A stretch of 10,963 nt of DNA from Candidatus Wallbacteria bacterium (GTDB taxonomy: Bacteria; Muiribacteriota; JAQTZZ01): assembly GCA_028711905.1 (NCBI GenBank), contig JAQTRI010000088.1, positions 1 to 10,963 on the forward strand, given 5' to 3'. The notes below the pieces were generated by a model. The model searched no databases, was not told the origin of the DNA, and saw only the letters and a program-made list of their open reading frames with translations. Below, in pieces: positions 1 through 6,893 of the stretch; position 1 is the stretch's first letter; every line of letters starts with the position of its first letter. The position numbers and the translations under genes are program-made.

Positions 1-1645
1 ACTCATACTGGCCAAGTGCGTAATAGCATCTTCCTTTGTAGTATCCCCAGTACTTCCCGGCAGGGTACAATGATTCGGCTTTTTCCGCGTACTCTAAGGA
101 CTTGGCATAATCACCAAGCATAAAATGAACATGTAATCTTCCGTAAAGGATCGTGGTTTGACCGTATGCGGCGTATTCGCTGTTCTCCGCTTCATCGTAC
201 CAGTCAAGTGCAGCGGTGTAGTTTCCCAGTTCAAGATAAGCATGGCCCAGATAAACCGCTGCCCAGAAGTTGTATGATGCATGGACATTAAGGGCCAACA
301 GTTTTTCCAGTTCGGCAATCGCTTTTCTGCAATATGCGTCATGCCCGGAAAGGTTGCCGTCGATTCTTAACACAGATCGGGCAAGATCCAGATAGTTCCA
401 CGAATTAGCGCTGTACATAGAGGCCTTGTCGTAAGCGCTGATTGCCGGATCAGCGATGATTCCATCACGGATTGCCATGCATGCAGTATATGAGGCGGTC
501 AGCTGGGCTGAGTTTTCCTCAGTGTAATACGATTCAGCGAGGTACTGATGGCATGATGCAGCCATTCCTTTGGATGAAGTAATGTAGCTGTTGGTCGGAT
601 ATTCGCTTTGAAACTGCTGGAATGTCGCAATGGCTGCCTGCAGATTTTCCCGGTCATACATCATCGGGTGCCCATTGTTTAGAAGGTCATTGTAATGGAT
701 GTGATAGCCAAGGGACCACTGGCAGCTGCCGATCATGTACAGAGCGTATGACGAGTTTCCGTTCTCGTAATAATTGCTTCGCAAAAACCGAAAGTAATCA
801 ATAGCTTTTGAGTAATAATCCTCAGCTTCAGGTTTGTTTTTGGTTCCCTGACCGACAGAGTTGCAGCTGAGCCCGGCGCTGTATGCAGCATAAGGAACAG
901 AGCTGCTTTGAGGATACTGATCAAGTACTTTCTGATATTCGCCAATGGCTTCCTTGTAATACTTCAGTTGCTTTTCTGGAACCGCTCTGCAGGCAATTGC
1001 CAGCTGGTCAAATGTTCCGCCGATTTTGTTCTGGACACTGGGGGGCTTTTTGAAGTCTTCCAGGTAAGCTGTGTCGGCAAAACCTGTTATCTGTCTGCGA
1101 TATGCTTCAATCCCCTGCAGATAATAGTCTTCCTGTTTTTCGACCGGCAGGTTCAGGCGTGCCAGGTATATGGAACACACTCCCCCAATTTCATACCACA
1201 CGCTCTGCATGATGTACGGATCATCGGACATGGATTTGACTTCATTCAGATATTTCAGCGCATCCAGGTAAGTAACCTCTGTTTGCGGAAGGTAATTCGG
1301 AGCTATGAAAACATGCAGGCCTGAATTGAACGATAATCGCTTGTATGGGTCGGTGGCATCGTTGAGAATGCTTTTTTTATATGCGTCAACGGCATTGCTG
1401 AATTCTCTGAGCTTTTCATGGCACCCGGCGATGTGGTAGTAGCATCCGTTCCGAGCGGCGTAAGCACTGTTCATGCTAATCACTTTATAGTAAAGGGTGA
1501 TGGCCTGGTTGTAGTTACCGTTCGATTCCGCGCTCCGAGCATCGCTGAAAACGCTTTCCGGTGTTTCGGAGCCCTTTGCGGTTTTTGAGCCGCCAAGCCG
1601 GTTGTTGAGCCAGGTGTAAAACTGCAAATGCCTTTCGCGTAAAAT
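1..1645 (-). CDS. Secreted TPR-like repeat protein, C-terminal part (frame after a +1 frameshift; runs off left edge)
   Basis: I translated the minus strand by hand. The frame is open from just below a TGA at 1646-1648 to the left edge, about 548 codons with no stop. The product is helical, rich in Tyr, Trp and Ala, with repeated TPR-like units such as NYNQAITLYYKVI, YYKEAIGEYQKVLDQYP, AEDYYSKAIDYFRFL, LQAAIATFQQFQSEYP, YLELGNYTAALDWYDEAE and HFMLGDYAKSLEYAEKAE. It has no plausible signal or strong start of its own (first ATG at 1474). It continues the product starting at 2426, which is in the frame one base away, so I read 1-2426 as one broken gene. Together they give at least about 800 residues, and the C-terminus lies outside the window. 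TPR solenoids usually bind proteins; with the upstream signal peptide this one would act outside the cytoplasm. The partner is unknown. The break may be a sequencing error, a true mutation or, less likely, recoding. Confidence 0.72.
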   Translation of the reverse strand, partial: MLRERHLQFYTWLNNRLGGSKTAKGSETPESVFSDARSAESNGNYNQAITLYYKVISMNSAYAARNGCYYHIAGCHEKLREFSNAVDAYKKSILNDATDPYKRLSFNSGLHVFIAPNYLPQTEVTYLDALKYLNEVKSMSDDPYIMQSVWYEIGGVCSIYLARLNLPVEKQEDYYLQGIEAYRRQITGFADTAYLEDFKKPPSVQNKIGGTFDQLAIACRAVPEKQLKYYKEAIGEYQKVLDQYPQSSSVPYAAYSAGLSCNSVGQGTKNKPEAEDYYSKAIDYFRFLRSNYYENGNSSYALYMIGSCQWSLGYHIHYNDLLNNGHPMMYDRENLQAAIATFQQFQSEYPTNSYITSSKGMAASCHQYLAESYYTEENSAQLTASYTACMAIRDGIIADPAISAYDKASMYSANSWNYLDLARSVLRIDGNLSGHDAYCRKAIAELEKLLALNVHASYNFWAAVYLGHAYLELGNYTAALDWYDEAENSEYAAYGQTTILYGRLHVHFMLGDYAKSLEYAEKAESLYPAGKYWGYYKGRCYYALGQYE

Positions 1646-2426
1646 TCACTGATTCGGTGTATTCCGCACTGTCGCCTGAGTGCATGAATTCCTCAAGTGC
1701 GGTGGCGTGCATGCCGACAATATACAGCCCCAGCCTGTTGATCAGGTCCTTCAGACTCAGGCTGGATTCGCTGAAGCTGACAGTCGCCGACTGAGACTGC
1801 GAGATGACATCTCTGATGACCGCATGATAATCGTATGTGCGGTTTTTTATGCCTGCCTGGGAAAGGCATTCCTCAATTTTTAACGCCAGTATCGAAAAAC
1901 CGTTCTTCTCGTTCTCTGAAGACCTGCGGAAAACTTCCACGAATTCCCGGAAATATCCGTCCTTTTTCTCTTTCAATCCGTCAACAATCAATTCAGCAAG
2001 TGATGCCGATTTTCTTTCGATCTCGTCTAAGGAATGCGTGTAAACCTGCTCGACTGCTTCAGCGTCTGTGGTAGAGGAAATGCTGTGGGACAGGTGATAA
2101 ATCCAGAGGGAGGTATTGATCAGCGCCTTGATAGACCCTAATGTTGGGGCGAACAATTGTTCGCCCGAATCCCGGGCGTACCGGTAATCGGTAATGGGTA
2201 ATTGGTGATTGGTGATAGGGGGTAAATCCCCTGTAGGGGCGGGCCTCAGTGCCCGCCCGAAATCATGTGACGGGGACAGGTTGTGGCTGGGGTAATAGGA
2301 TTTGGGAACAACCAGTCCCCGGGCGTCAGGCATATAACCATGGGGGGGAACGATATCCGATGCACTTAAAAATGCAGTGAATGCCAGAGAAACAATAATC
2401 AATGTAGCAGAAAAAGAAAATTTCAT
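1515..2426 (-). CDS. Secreted TPR-like repeat protein, N-terminal part with signal peptide (frameshifted near its 3' end)
   Basis: The start is ATG at 2426-2424, preceded on the minus strand by a GGGAGG ribosome binding site (2431-2436). Residues 1-23 (MKFSFSATLIIVSLAFTAFL then SAS) form a typical signal peptide, with cleavage near residues 22-23, so the protein is exported. A TTG further upstream (2478-2480) keeps the frame open but is really the -35 box. Residues about 32-94 are translated repeat DNA (see 2147-2328), rich in Pro, Ser, Arg and Tyr and unlike the rest. Residues about 95-260 are helical and look native. The last 35 or so residues before the stop at 1515 look like out-of-frame translation, while the frame one base later gives a good TPR sequence down to position 1. 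The true gene therefore probably spans 1-2426. It is transcribed divergently from the DUF1015 operon. No specific function can be named. Confidence 0.75.
   Translation of the reverse strand: MKFSFSATLIIVSLAFTAFLSASDIVPPHGYMPDARGLVVPKSYYPSHNLSPSHDFGRALRPAPTGDLPPITNHQLPITDYRYARDSGEQLFAPTLGSIKALINTSLWIYHLSHSISSTTDAEAVEQVYTHSLDEIERKSASLAELIVDGLKEKKDGYFREFVEVFRRSSENEKNGFSILALKIEECLSQAGIKNRTYDYHAVIRDVISQSQSATVSFSESSLSLKDLINRLGLYIVGMHATALEEFMHSGDSAEYTESVNFTRKAFAVLHLAQQPAWRLKNRKGLRNTGKRFQRCSERGIER
2147..2328. repeat. Composite palindromic repeat (copy A) inside a coding region
   Basis: In order: a perfect 20-bp palindrome GGGCGAACAA/TTGTTCGCCC (2147-2166); a 7-bp tandem array (2183-2217); a small GGGG-TAAAT-CCCC hairpin (about 2219-2231); a stem GGGCGGGC/GCCCGCCC with a 6-nt loop (2237-2244 with 2251-2258); and a longer imperfect stem, 2272-2284 with 2308-2320, ending ACAACCAGTCCCC. 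The block 2233-2328 matches 8981-9083 downstream of the glycosyltransferase gene in the same orientation. Between the two, the 52-bp segments 2269-2320 and 9014-9065 are the same length and agree at about 40 positions. This is REP/MITE-like, non-autonomous repeat DNA; no named family is claimed. It lies within the secreted protein gene and is read through without a stop. Confidence 0.82.
2183..2217. repeat. Tandem 7-bp repeat, five units (GGTRATN)
   Basis: Five contiguous heptamers: GGTAATC, GGTAATG, GGTAATT, GGTGATT, GGTGATA. They resemble in style the short tandemly repeated heptanucleotides (STRR) known from filamentous cyanobacteria, but identity with those is not claimed. The array sits in the open reading frame of the secreted protein. 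Because 7 is not a multiple of 3, gain or loss of one unit would change the reading frame downstream. Confidence 0.85.
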
Positions 2427-2442
2427 TGAGCCTCCCTTTTTC

Positions 2443-2499
2443 GTACAAATCAATTGTACCTGCCACAAGATGGCAGTCAAGTTACAAATTGTTACAATT
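2443..2499. promoter_or_regulatory. Cluster of palindromes overlapping the promoter (putative operators)
   Basis: Two inverted repeats of the same 6-5-6 design abut: GTACAA-N5-TTGTAC (2443-2459) and CTGCCA-N5-TGGCAG (2460-2476). The first covers the -10 box and probable start point; the second fills the spacer and touches the -35 box. A third palindrome, AATTGT-T-ACAATT (2487-2499), lies just upstream of -35. Positions covering the promoter suggest binding by a dimeric regulator that blocks or remodels the promoter. No regulator gene is next to it, so its identity is open. A transcript-level hairpin role is unlikely because most of this DNA is upstream of the inferred start site. Confidence 0.5.
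2453..2480 (-). promoter_or_regulatory. Sigma70-type promoter of the secreted TPR-like gene
   Basis: On the minus strand a -35 box TTGACT (2480-2475) and a -10 box TACAAT (2458-2453) are separated by 16 bp. They match the consensus at 5 of 6 positions each. Transcription would start near 2446, giving a leader of about 20 nt that ends in the GGGAGG ribosome binding site and ATG at 2426. This also explains why the in-frame TTG at 2480 should not be taken as the start codon. Confidence 0.6.
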
Positions 2500-2541
2500 C
2501 AGGGATAAAGTCTCCGGGAAAAGTCAGTTTCATGACAAACA

Positions 2542-2570
2542 TTGATTTTTCTTCCGGTTTCAGGCACAAT
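2542..2570 (+). promoter_or_regulatory. Possible promoter of the DUF1015-ispE operon
   Basis: TTGATT (2542-2547) and CACAAT (2565-2570) are spaced by 17 bp, 32 bp upstream of the DUF1015 start codon. The -10 box is only a 4 of 6 match, so this is a weak candidate. It is the best pair I could see in the 175-bp divergent intergenic region on this strand. Confidence 0.3.
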
Positions 2571-2601
2571 ATCTGTATCAATTTCAGATCATGGAGGAGC
2601 C

Positions 2602-3858
2602 ATGTCCGTTCTGAAACCCTTTCGCGGCTTGAGACCAGCCAGAGAGCTTGTTTCCAAAGTAGCAGTATTGCCGTACGATGTTCTCAGTTCAGATGAAGCC
2701 CGTCAGAAAGCCTCAGGAAACCCGATCAGTTTTTTTCATGTCACTAAACCCGAGATCGATCTCGATCCGGGCATCAACCTGTATAGCGACATTGTGTATG
2801 AAACCGGGAAGAACAATTTTCTTCGTCTGATCAAGGAAGGTGTTTTTGTTCAGGATAAGGAAGAATACCTTTACATCTATCGGCAGAAGATGGGTGCTCA
2901 TGCCCAAACCGGCATTCTCGGGTGCGCTTCAGTGGACGATTACTCGAAAGATATCATCAAGAAACATGAACTTACCCGTAAAGACAAGGAAGATGACCGC
3001 ACGCGCCATGTGCGCGAGATGGACGCCAATGCCGGCCCGGTTTTTCTCACTTACAGGGCTGAACGGGAAATCGATGCTGTTGTCGATGAATTTGTCCGGA
3101 AGAACAGCCCTGAATACGATTTCACAGCTGAAGACGGTATTGAACATGTACTATGGGTGATCAGGGACAAATCGGTTATCCGCAGCCTGAGCGGACTTTT
3201 CGCTGAAAAAGTTCCGGTCCTTTATGTGGCTGACGGGCACCACCGCGCAGCCTCAGCTGCCAGAGTCGGCATGGAAAAAAGGCAAAAAACTCCGGACTAC
3301 AGCGGGCATGAGGAATTCAATTTTTTCCTGGCGGTCTATTTTCCCCACGACCAGCTGAAAATCCTGGATTACAACCGGGTAGTCAAAGACCTTAACGGCC
3401 TCACCCCCGATGTTTTCATGGCAGAAATCGGGAAGAAATTCCGCTTAGAAAATCTTCCGGCCGGCAGGGAACCCTTTCGCCCGGATCAGCCCCATACCTT
3501 TGGAATGTTTCTTGAAGGCAGCTGGCATAAGCTGACTGCCATTGAAGGCAACTGGAAGAACGATGACCCTGTGGAATCTCTGGATGTATCGATCCTGCTT
3601 ACGAACCTGCTGGACCCGATCCTTGGCATTCGCGATCCGCGCACTGACAAACGGATTGACTTTATCGGCGGTATCCGCGGGACCGGGGAACTGGTAAAAG
3701 TGGTTAATGAAGGCCATTTTAAAGTGGCTTTCGCCATGTACCCCACCACTCTGGAAGAGCTGATGCGCATTGCCAACGCTGGAAAACTTATGCCGCCCAA
3801 GTCGACATGGTTCGAGCCGAAACTGAGGAGCGGTCTGGTAATCCATCTCCTGACTTGA
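2602..3858 (+). CDS. DUF1015 family protein
   Basis: The product is 418 aa. ATG 2602 is chosen over an earlier in-frame start at 2542 because GGAGGAG (2593-2599) lies just before it and the product then begins MSVLKPFRGLRPARE, the usual N-terminus of this family. Family hallmarks are present: an early VLPYDVLSSDEAR segment; the central stretch HELTRKDKEDDRTRHVREMD followed by NAGPVFLTY; and ADGHHRAAS, with D211, H213, H214 and R215. Length agrees with the family. The biochemical role is not established. The DGHHR motif recalls DGNHR-type motifs of ParB-fold phosphotransferases and nucleases, and DUF1015 genes often neighbour serine biosynthesis genes elsewhere, but no serA or serC is seen here. 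It is soluble, with no signal peptide. It is the first gene of the plus-strand operon, 17 nt before the TPR gene. Confidence 0.9.
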   Translation: MSVLKPFRGLRPARELVSKVAVLPYDVLSSDEARQKASGNPISFFHVTKPEIDLDPGINLYSDIVYETGKNNFLRLIKEGVFVQDKEEYLYIYRQKMGAHAQTGILGCASVDDYSKDIIKKHELTRKDKEDDRTRHVREMDANAGPVFLTYRAEREIDAVVDEFVRKNSPEYDFTAEDGIEHVLWVIRDKSVIRSLSGLFAEKVPVLYVADGHHRAASAARVGMEKRQKTPDYSGHEEFNFFLAVYFPHDQLKILDYNRVVKDLNGLTPDVFMAEIGKKFRLENLPAGREPFRPDQPHTFGMFLEGSWHKLTAIEGNWKNDDPVESLDVSILLTNLLDPILGIRDPRTDKRIDFIGGIRGTGELVKVVNEGHFKVAFAMYPTTLEELMRIANAGKLMPPKSTWFEPKLRSGLVIHLLT

Positions 3859-3875
3859 TATGACGGAGGATTCGA

Positions 3876-5471
3876 TTGAGCCGACGCAAGCTTTATTTTG
3901 TCAAATACAACTGGAATGCTTTTTTTAAGAATCCAGGTTTCGATATTCCTGATGAGGTGCCGGTCCATATACGGCCCGGCCATGAGATTACCCTGCCTGA
4001 TGTTGTCAATGGTTTCCTGCATTTAGTCGAAAAGTCGCTCAGGCTTGATTATCTGAACCGATTCGGTGATTTTGTCATCAATCTGACATTGAATTACTCA
4101 GACGCGATTGTTGCGCAGACCACCCCTGAGGAGGCTCTTGCACTTCTGAAGAAGATCCGCCGTTTTTATTCGAATTCCGGTCTGTTGAACCTGAAGATTT
4201 CTCAGTACTATTTCGAAGCCGGTTTTCCCAGGGAGGCCGGGAAGTATATACGCCGCGCTATGACTTTAGAACCCGATTCTTCGGCGTACCACACATTTGC
4301 CGGAATTATCGATGCAGCCACCGGGCATCAGGGAAGAGCTGAGAAGCACTGGCTGAAAGCTGTCAATCTGGACAGCGGATATCGCAAGGCGTGGCTTAAC
4401 ATCACTAATCTTTATAATTTCGAAAACCGTTTCAGCAAAAATCTTGAGCTTCTTAAGAAAAACCCGCATCTGATCGATTTTCCGGAAATCGCCAATCAGC
4501 TGGGAATTTCACTGGCTTCGCTCGGACATTTTAAAAAGGCTATTGTTTTTCTGGAAAAGGCCAAGAAAGACAGTGAAATCGAGGTCCCGTATCTGGATTT
4601 CAATCTGGCTCAAGCCTATATGGATTCCAGACAGTGGAAGAAAGCCATGGATCTTTACCAGGATATTTACCGGAGAGTCAAGAGCGACAATACCCGGGAG
4701 ACCCTGGAAGAGAGGATCAATTTTCTTAACGATCAACTGAAAGGCCGTGAGCAGCCCAAGGTCAACAAGGAAGCCGGATTGTCATTCGCCCAGATCGCCA
4801 AGGAAGAGGAATTCTACCTGCAGATCATGAAGAACATTGAAAAGCTGAAGCGCGAAGCTGAAGAAAATCCGGATAATCCCTGGGTATATTATAACCTTGG
4901 CAATATGTTCGCCCAGCTTGGCAAGTTCGAGGAAGCGGCTGAGCAGTTCAGAAAATCACTTGAAAAGTACGAAGAAAACACCTTGGTCTGGCATACTCTG
5001 GGACTGGTTTACCTGGAACTGGGTAAGACTGATCTGGGTCTGGAAGCTATCCGGCGTGCTGTTATCTGCCGGCCCAATGATGAGACCGAATCTATTTATC
5101 AGCAGATGAACTTTAATGTCAGCCTGCCTTACTTCAATCTCGGAGACATTTACATCAGCAAGAAAAAGTTTGATGAAGCGGTTAAAGCCTTTGAAAAAGG
5201 TATTGAGATCGATGCCCGCTCTTTTCTTGCGCATTACAAACTCGGAACATTGATGGAGAGAAAAAAGAAGCTGGATCGGGCCGAGGAATCTTATCATAAG
5301 GCTTTGATCCTTAATGAAAGCTTTTTCCCGGTTTATATCGACCTGGCAAGACTGCTCATCAAAACAGGCAGGAAATCTGAAGGGACTATGCTTTTGAGAA
5401 AGCTTCTGGCATTAGCTCCGAACAGCGAAGAGGCCAGAGCTGCAGCGAGGATTTTAAAACGCCATGGGTGA
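3876..5471 (+). CDS. Cytoplasmic tetratricopeptide repeat protein
   Basis: The product is 531 aa. The start is TTG at 3876, supported by GGAGG at 3865-3869 with a 6-nt gap; no ATG nearby fits. There is no signal peptide or membrane segment. About nine TPR units are visible, near residues 102-135, 136-169, 202-235, 238-270, 334-367, 368-401, 417-450, 451-484 and 485-518, with typical lines such as YYNLGNMFAQLGKFEEAAEQFRKSLE, shown here in part only as NLGNMFAQLGKFEEAAEQF. Residues 280-333 form a charged helical break between the two TPR blocks. Residues 1-100 are not TPR and I do not recognise them. TPRs make protein-binding solenoids. Its 3' end overlaps the next gene, a membrane protein, by 8 nt, so translational coupling and a physical partnership with that protein are plausible but unproven. 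Confidence 0.92.
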   Translation: MSRRKLYFVKYNWNAFFKNPGFDIPDEVPVHIRPGHEITLPDVVNGFLHLVEKSLRLDYLNRFGDFVINLTLNYSDAIVAQTTPEEALALLKKIRRFYSNSGLLNLKISQYYFEAGFPREAGKYIRRAMTLEPDSSAYHTFAGIIDAATGHQGRAEKHWLKAVNLDSGYRKAWLNITNLYNFENRFSKNLELLKKNPHLIDFPEIANQLGISLASLGHFKKAIVFLEKAKKDSEIEVPYLDFNLAQAYMDSRQWKKAMDLYQDIYRRVKSDNTRETLEERINFLNDQLKGREQPKVNKEAGLSFAQIAKEEEFYLQIMKNIEKLKREAEENPDNPWVYYNLGNMFAQLGKFEEAAEQFRKSLEKYEENTLVWHTLGLVYLELGKTDLGLEAIRRAVICRPNDETESIYQQMNFNVSLPYFNLGDIYISKKKFDEAVKAFEKGIEIDARSFLAHYKLGTLMERKKKLDRAEESYHKALILNESFFPVYIDLARLLIKTGRKSEGTMLLRKLLALAPNSEEARAAARILKRHG

Positions 5472-5901
5472 TCCATTCAATTTTTTCAACAAGTTTCTCA
5501 ACTATGTGATTTCATTGTGCATCCTGTTTCTCAGCTATTACTTTTCCATTGCTTTCTCTGAGGTGCTGCGCGCAAGGGAAGTGCTCCTGGTAGTGCCGTT
5601 TATGGCTATGATCGCTTTAACCAAGGACAAGTACATCGGGATTCAGGTTGTGCTCCAAATCTTGATTTTAGTGGTTTATGCCGTGATAAGGCAGATCTTT
5701 GACATGGGTGAATTCGAAGATCTGGCAGTGCTGTTCACTGGATTTTTGGAGAGCATCATGTTGTATCTGGGACGATTTGTCAAGTATCTGGGCCGTAATA
5801 TGGCTGTTCCTGTAGTCCAGGAAGGCATGATTTACAGCTTCATCTTCCTTTGTGTGCAGCTGTCAGGCAGTTTTTTAAAGCTCGACCGGAGGCGCAAATA
5901 A
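5464..5901 (+). CDS. Small polytopic membrane protein, unknown function
   Basis: The product is 145 aa, starting with ATG 5464 inside the end of the TPR gene (8-nt overlap). Hydrophobic segments lie near residues 11-31, 38-52, 57-75 and 114-136, with a further amphipathic or membrane-embedded stretch at 86-104. The tail LDRRRK and the KDK loop suggest cytoplasmic positive regions. There are no conserved catalytic motifs and I recognise no family. Size and topology are compatible with a small membrane anchor or accessory subunit. The strict overlap with the TPR gene suggests the two are made together and may form a TPR-membrane complex; this is inference. A 27-nt gap separates it from the next gene. 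Confidence 0.8.
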   Translation: MGDPFNFFNKFLNYVISLCILFLSYYFSIAFSEVLRAREVLLVVPFMAMIALTKDKYIGIQVVLQILILVVYAVIRQIFDMGEFEDLAVLFTGFLESIMLYLGRFVKYLGRNMAVPVVQEGMIYSFIFLCVQLSGSFLKLDRRRK

Positions 5902-5928
5902 TCTGTGTCGAACACTACAGGCAGATAA

Positions 5929-6204
5929 ATGTTTCGCGCTCAGGGCAATGATGTTCTTTTTGACCTGCAGGTCAAGCCTGATTCCAACCGTGTGACTATC
6001 AAGGTCAAAAAAGGCATTGTTCAACTCTCAGTAACTAAGCCACCTGTGCATAACCAGGCTAACCGCGAGATTGTCAAGGAGCTGACCGATTTTTTTGCAT
6101 CTGTTGTGGATATCGAAAAGAGCCTTCCGGGATATCGCAAACTGATCAGGGTAAAAAATATGACTATGGATGAAGTTAAAGCCAGGCTGGGGATGAACAA
6201 ATGA
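5929..6204 (+). CDS. DUF167 (YggU-type) protein
   Basis: The product is 91 aa, the usual size for this small family. It shows the pattern LQVKPDSNRVTIKVKKG followed by VTKPPVHNQANREIVKEL (residues 38-50) and a late PGYRKLIRVKN strand. The central motif normally reads PPVDGKAN; here D, G and K are replaced by H, N and Q, so this is a divergent member. Structures of relatives show a compact alpha/beta fold, but no reaction has been assigned. The ribosome binding site is weak (AGGCAG about 8 nt upstream). The stop overlaps the ispD start as ATGA, so it is translationally coupled to ispD. DUF167 genes often sit near cell-envelope or division genes such as yggT; that is known context, not evidence for a role here. 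Confidence 0.82.
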   Translation: MFRAQGNDVLFDLQVKPDSNRVTIKVKKGIVQLSVTKPPVHNQANREIVKELTDFFASVVDIEKSLPGYRKLIRVKNMTMDEVKARLGMNK

Positions 6205-6893
6205 TCAGCGTGGTTGCGGTTGTTCCTGCTGCCGGATTCGGCAGAAGGCTGGGGACTGCTACTAACAAACAGTTTTTAAAGCTCGGAGGCGTGCCGATTT
6301 CGATCTTTACTATGCGCAGGCTGGCTGCTGTTTCTGAAATTGACGCAGTTTTACCTGTGATCAGGCCGGATGAAATCGATCTTTTTTTGGAAAAAATTCT
6401 TTCACACTATCCGGTTGATAAGCTCATGAAGCCTGTCCCCGGCGGACCTGAGCGCCAGGATTCCGTTTACAACGCACTGAAGAGCATGGACTGCGATCCT
6501 GAAATTGTGCTGATTCATGACGGGGTGCGGCCTTTTTTTCGAGCGTCCGATGCAGTTGAGTGCATCAGGATTGCCCGGGAGTGCGGAGGGGCAGCTGTAG
6601 CTTTGCAGGCGGTCGATACAGTCAGGCGCGGTTCCAGTGAAGTATTTGGAGAGACCCTGGATCGCACCGGGATTTATCTGATGCAAACCCCTCAGGTGTT
6701 TCGCTTTCGTCCATTACTGACAGCATATGAAAAATTGCGCGGCAGAGGATTGAAAGTGACTGACGATGTAGCCGTTTATGAATCTGACGGAGGCCGGGTC
6801 AGGATTGTGGCCGGATCGCGGTTCAATTTCAAGATCACCACTCCTGAAGATTTATATTTAGCGCGTCAGGTGAAGAAATATGGCCGTTTTTGA
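6201..6893 (+). CDS. ispD: 2-C-methyl-D-erythritol 4-phosphate cytidylyltransferase
   Basis: The product is 230 aa, full length for IspD, which joins CTP and MEP to give CDP-ME in the MEP isoprenoid pathway in the cytoplasm. Nucleotide-binding motif PAAGFGRRL is at residues 9-17 with KQF at 23-25. GGPERQDSV (81-89), IHDGVRPFF (105-113), QTPQVF (162-167), TDDVAVYE (187-194) and NFKITTPEDL (209-218) follow in family order. The usual HDAARP motif reads HDGVRP, keeping the Asp and Arg. The start ATG overlaps the DUF167 stop by 4 nt and has a GGGG run 8 nt upstream. The 3' end overlaps ispE by 14 nt, so consecutive pathway steps are coupled here, skipping the ispF often found next to ispD. Confidence 0.96.
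   Translation: MISVVAVVPAAGFGRRLGTATNKQFLKLGGVPISIFTMRRLAAVSEIDAVLPVIRPDEIDLFLEKILSHYPVDKLMKPVPGGPERQDSVYNALKSMDCDPEIVLIHDGVRPFFRASDAVECIRIARECGGAAVALQAVDTVRRGSSEVFGETLDRTGIYLMQTPQVFRFRPLLTAYEKLRGRGLKVTDDVAVYESDGGRVRIVAGSRFNFKITTPEDLYLARQVKKYGRF

Noticed and set aside
908..1324. 138-aa open frame on the plus strand
   Set aside because: It lies antisense to the clearly TPR-like open frame and its product has no recognisable motif or coupled start signal.
1515..1645. Programmed -1 frameshift of dnaX type in the secreted protein gene
   Set aside because: The shift needed is +1 (or -2), and the CAAAAAC run is not in the phase a -1 slippery heptamer requires.
2147..2328. CRISPR array
   Set aside because: The repeats are short contiguous heptamers and single hairpins with no regular unique spacers, and no cas genes are present.
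2427..2480. Extended start (TTG at 2478-2480) for the secreted protein gene
   Set aside because: The TTG is the first half of the -35 box TTGACT, the extension would hide the signal peptide behind 18 residues, and ATG 2426 has a strong GGGAGG site.
2542..2601. Longer DUF1015 start giving 20 extra residues
   Set aside because: The extra residues are not family-like and ATG 2602 has GGAGGAG immediately upstream.
3486..4022. 178-aa open frame on the minus strand
   Set aside because: It is a shadow of the DUF1015 and TPR genes, spanning their junction in antisense.
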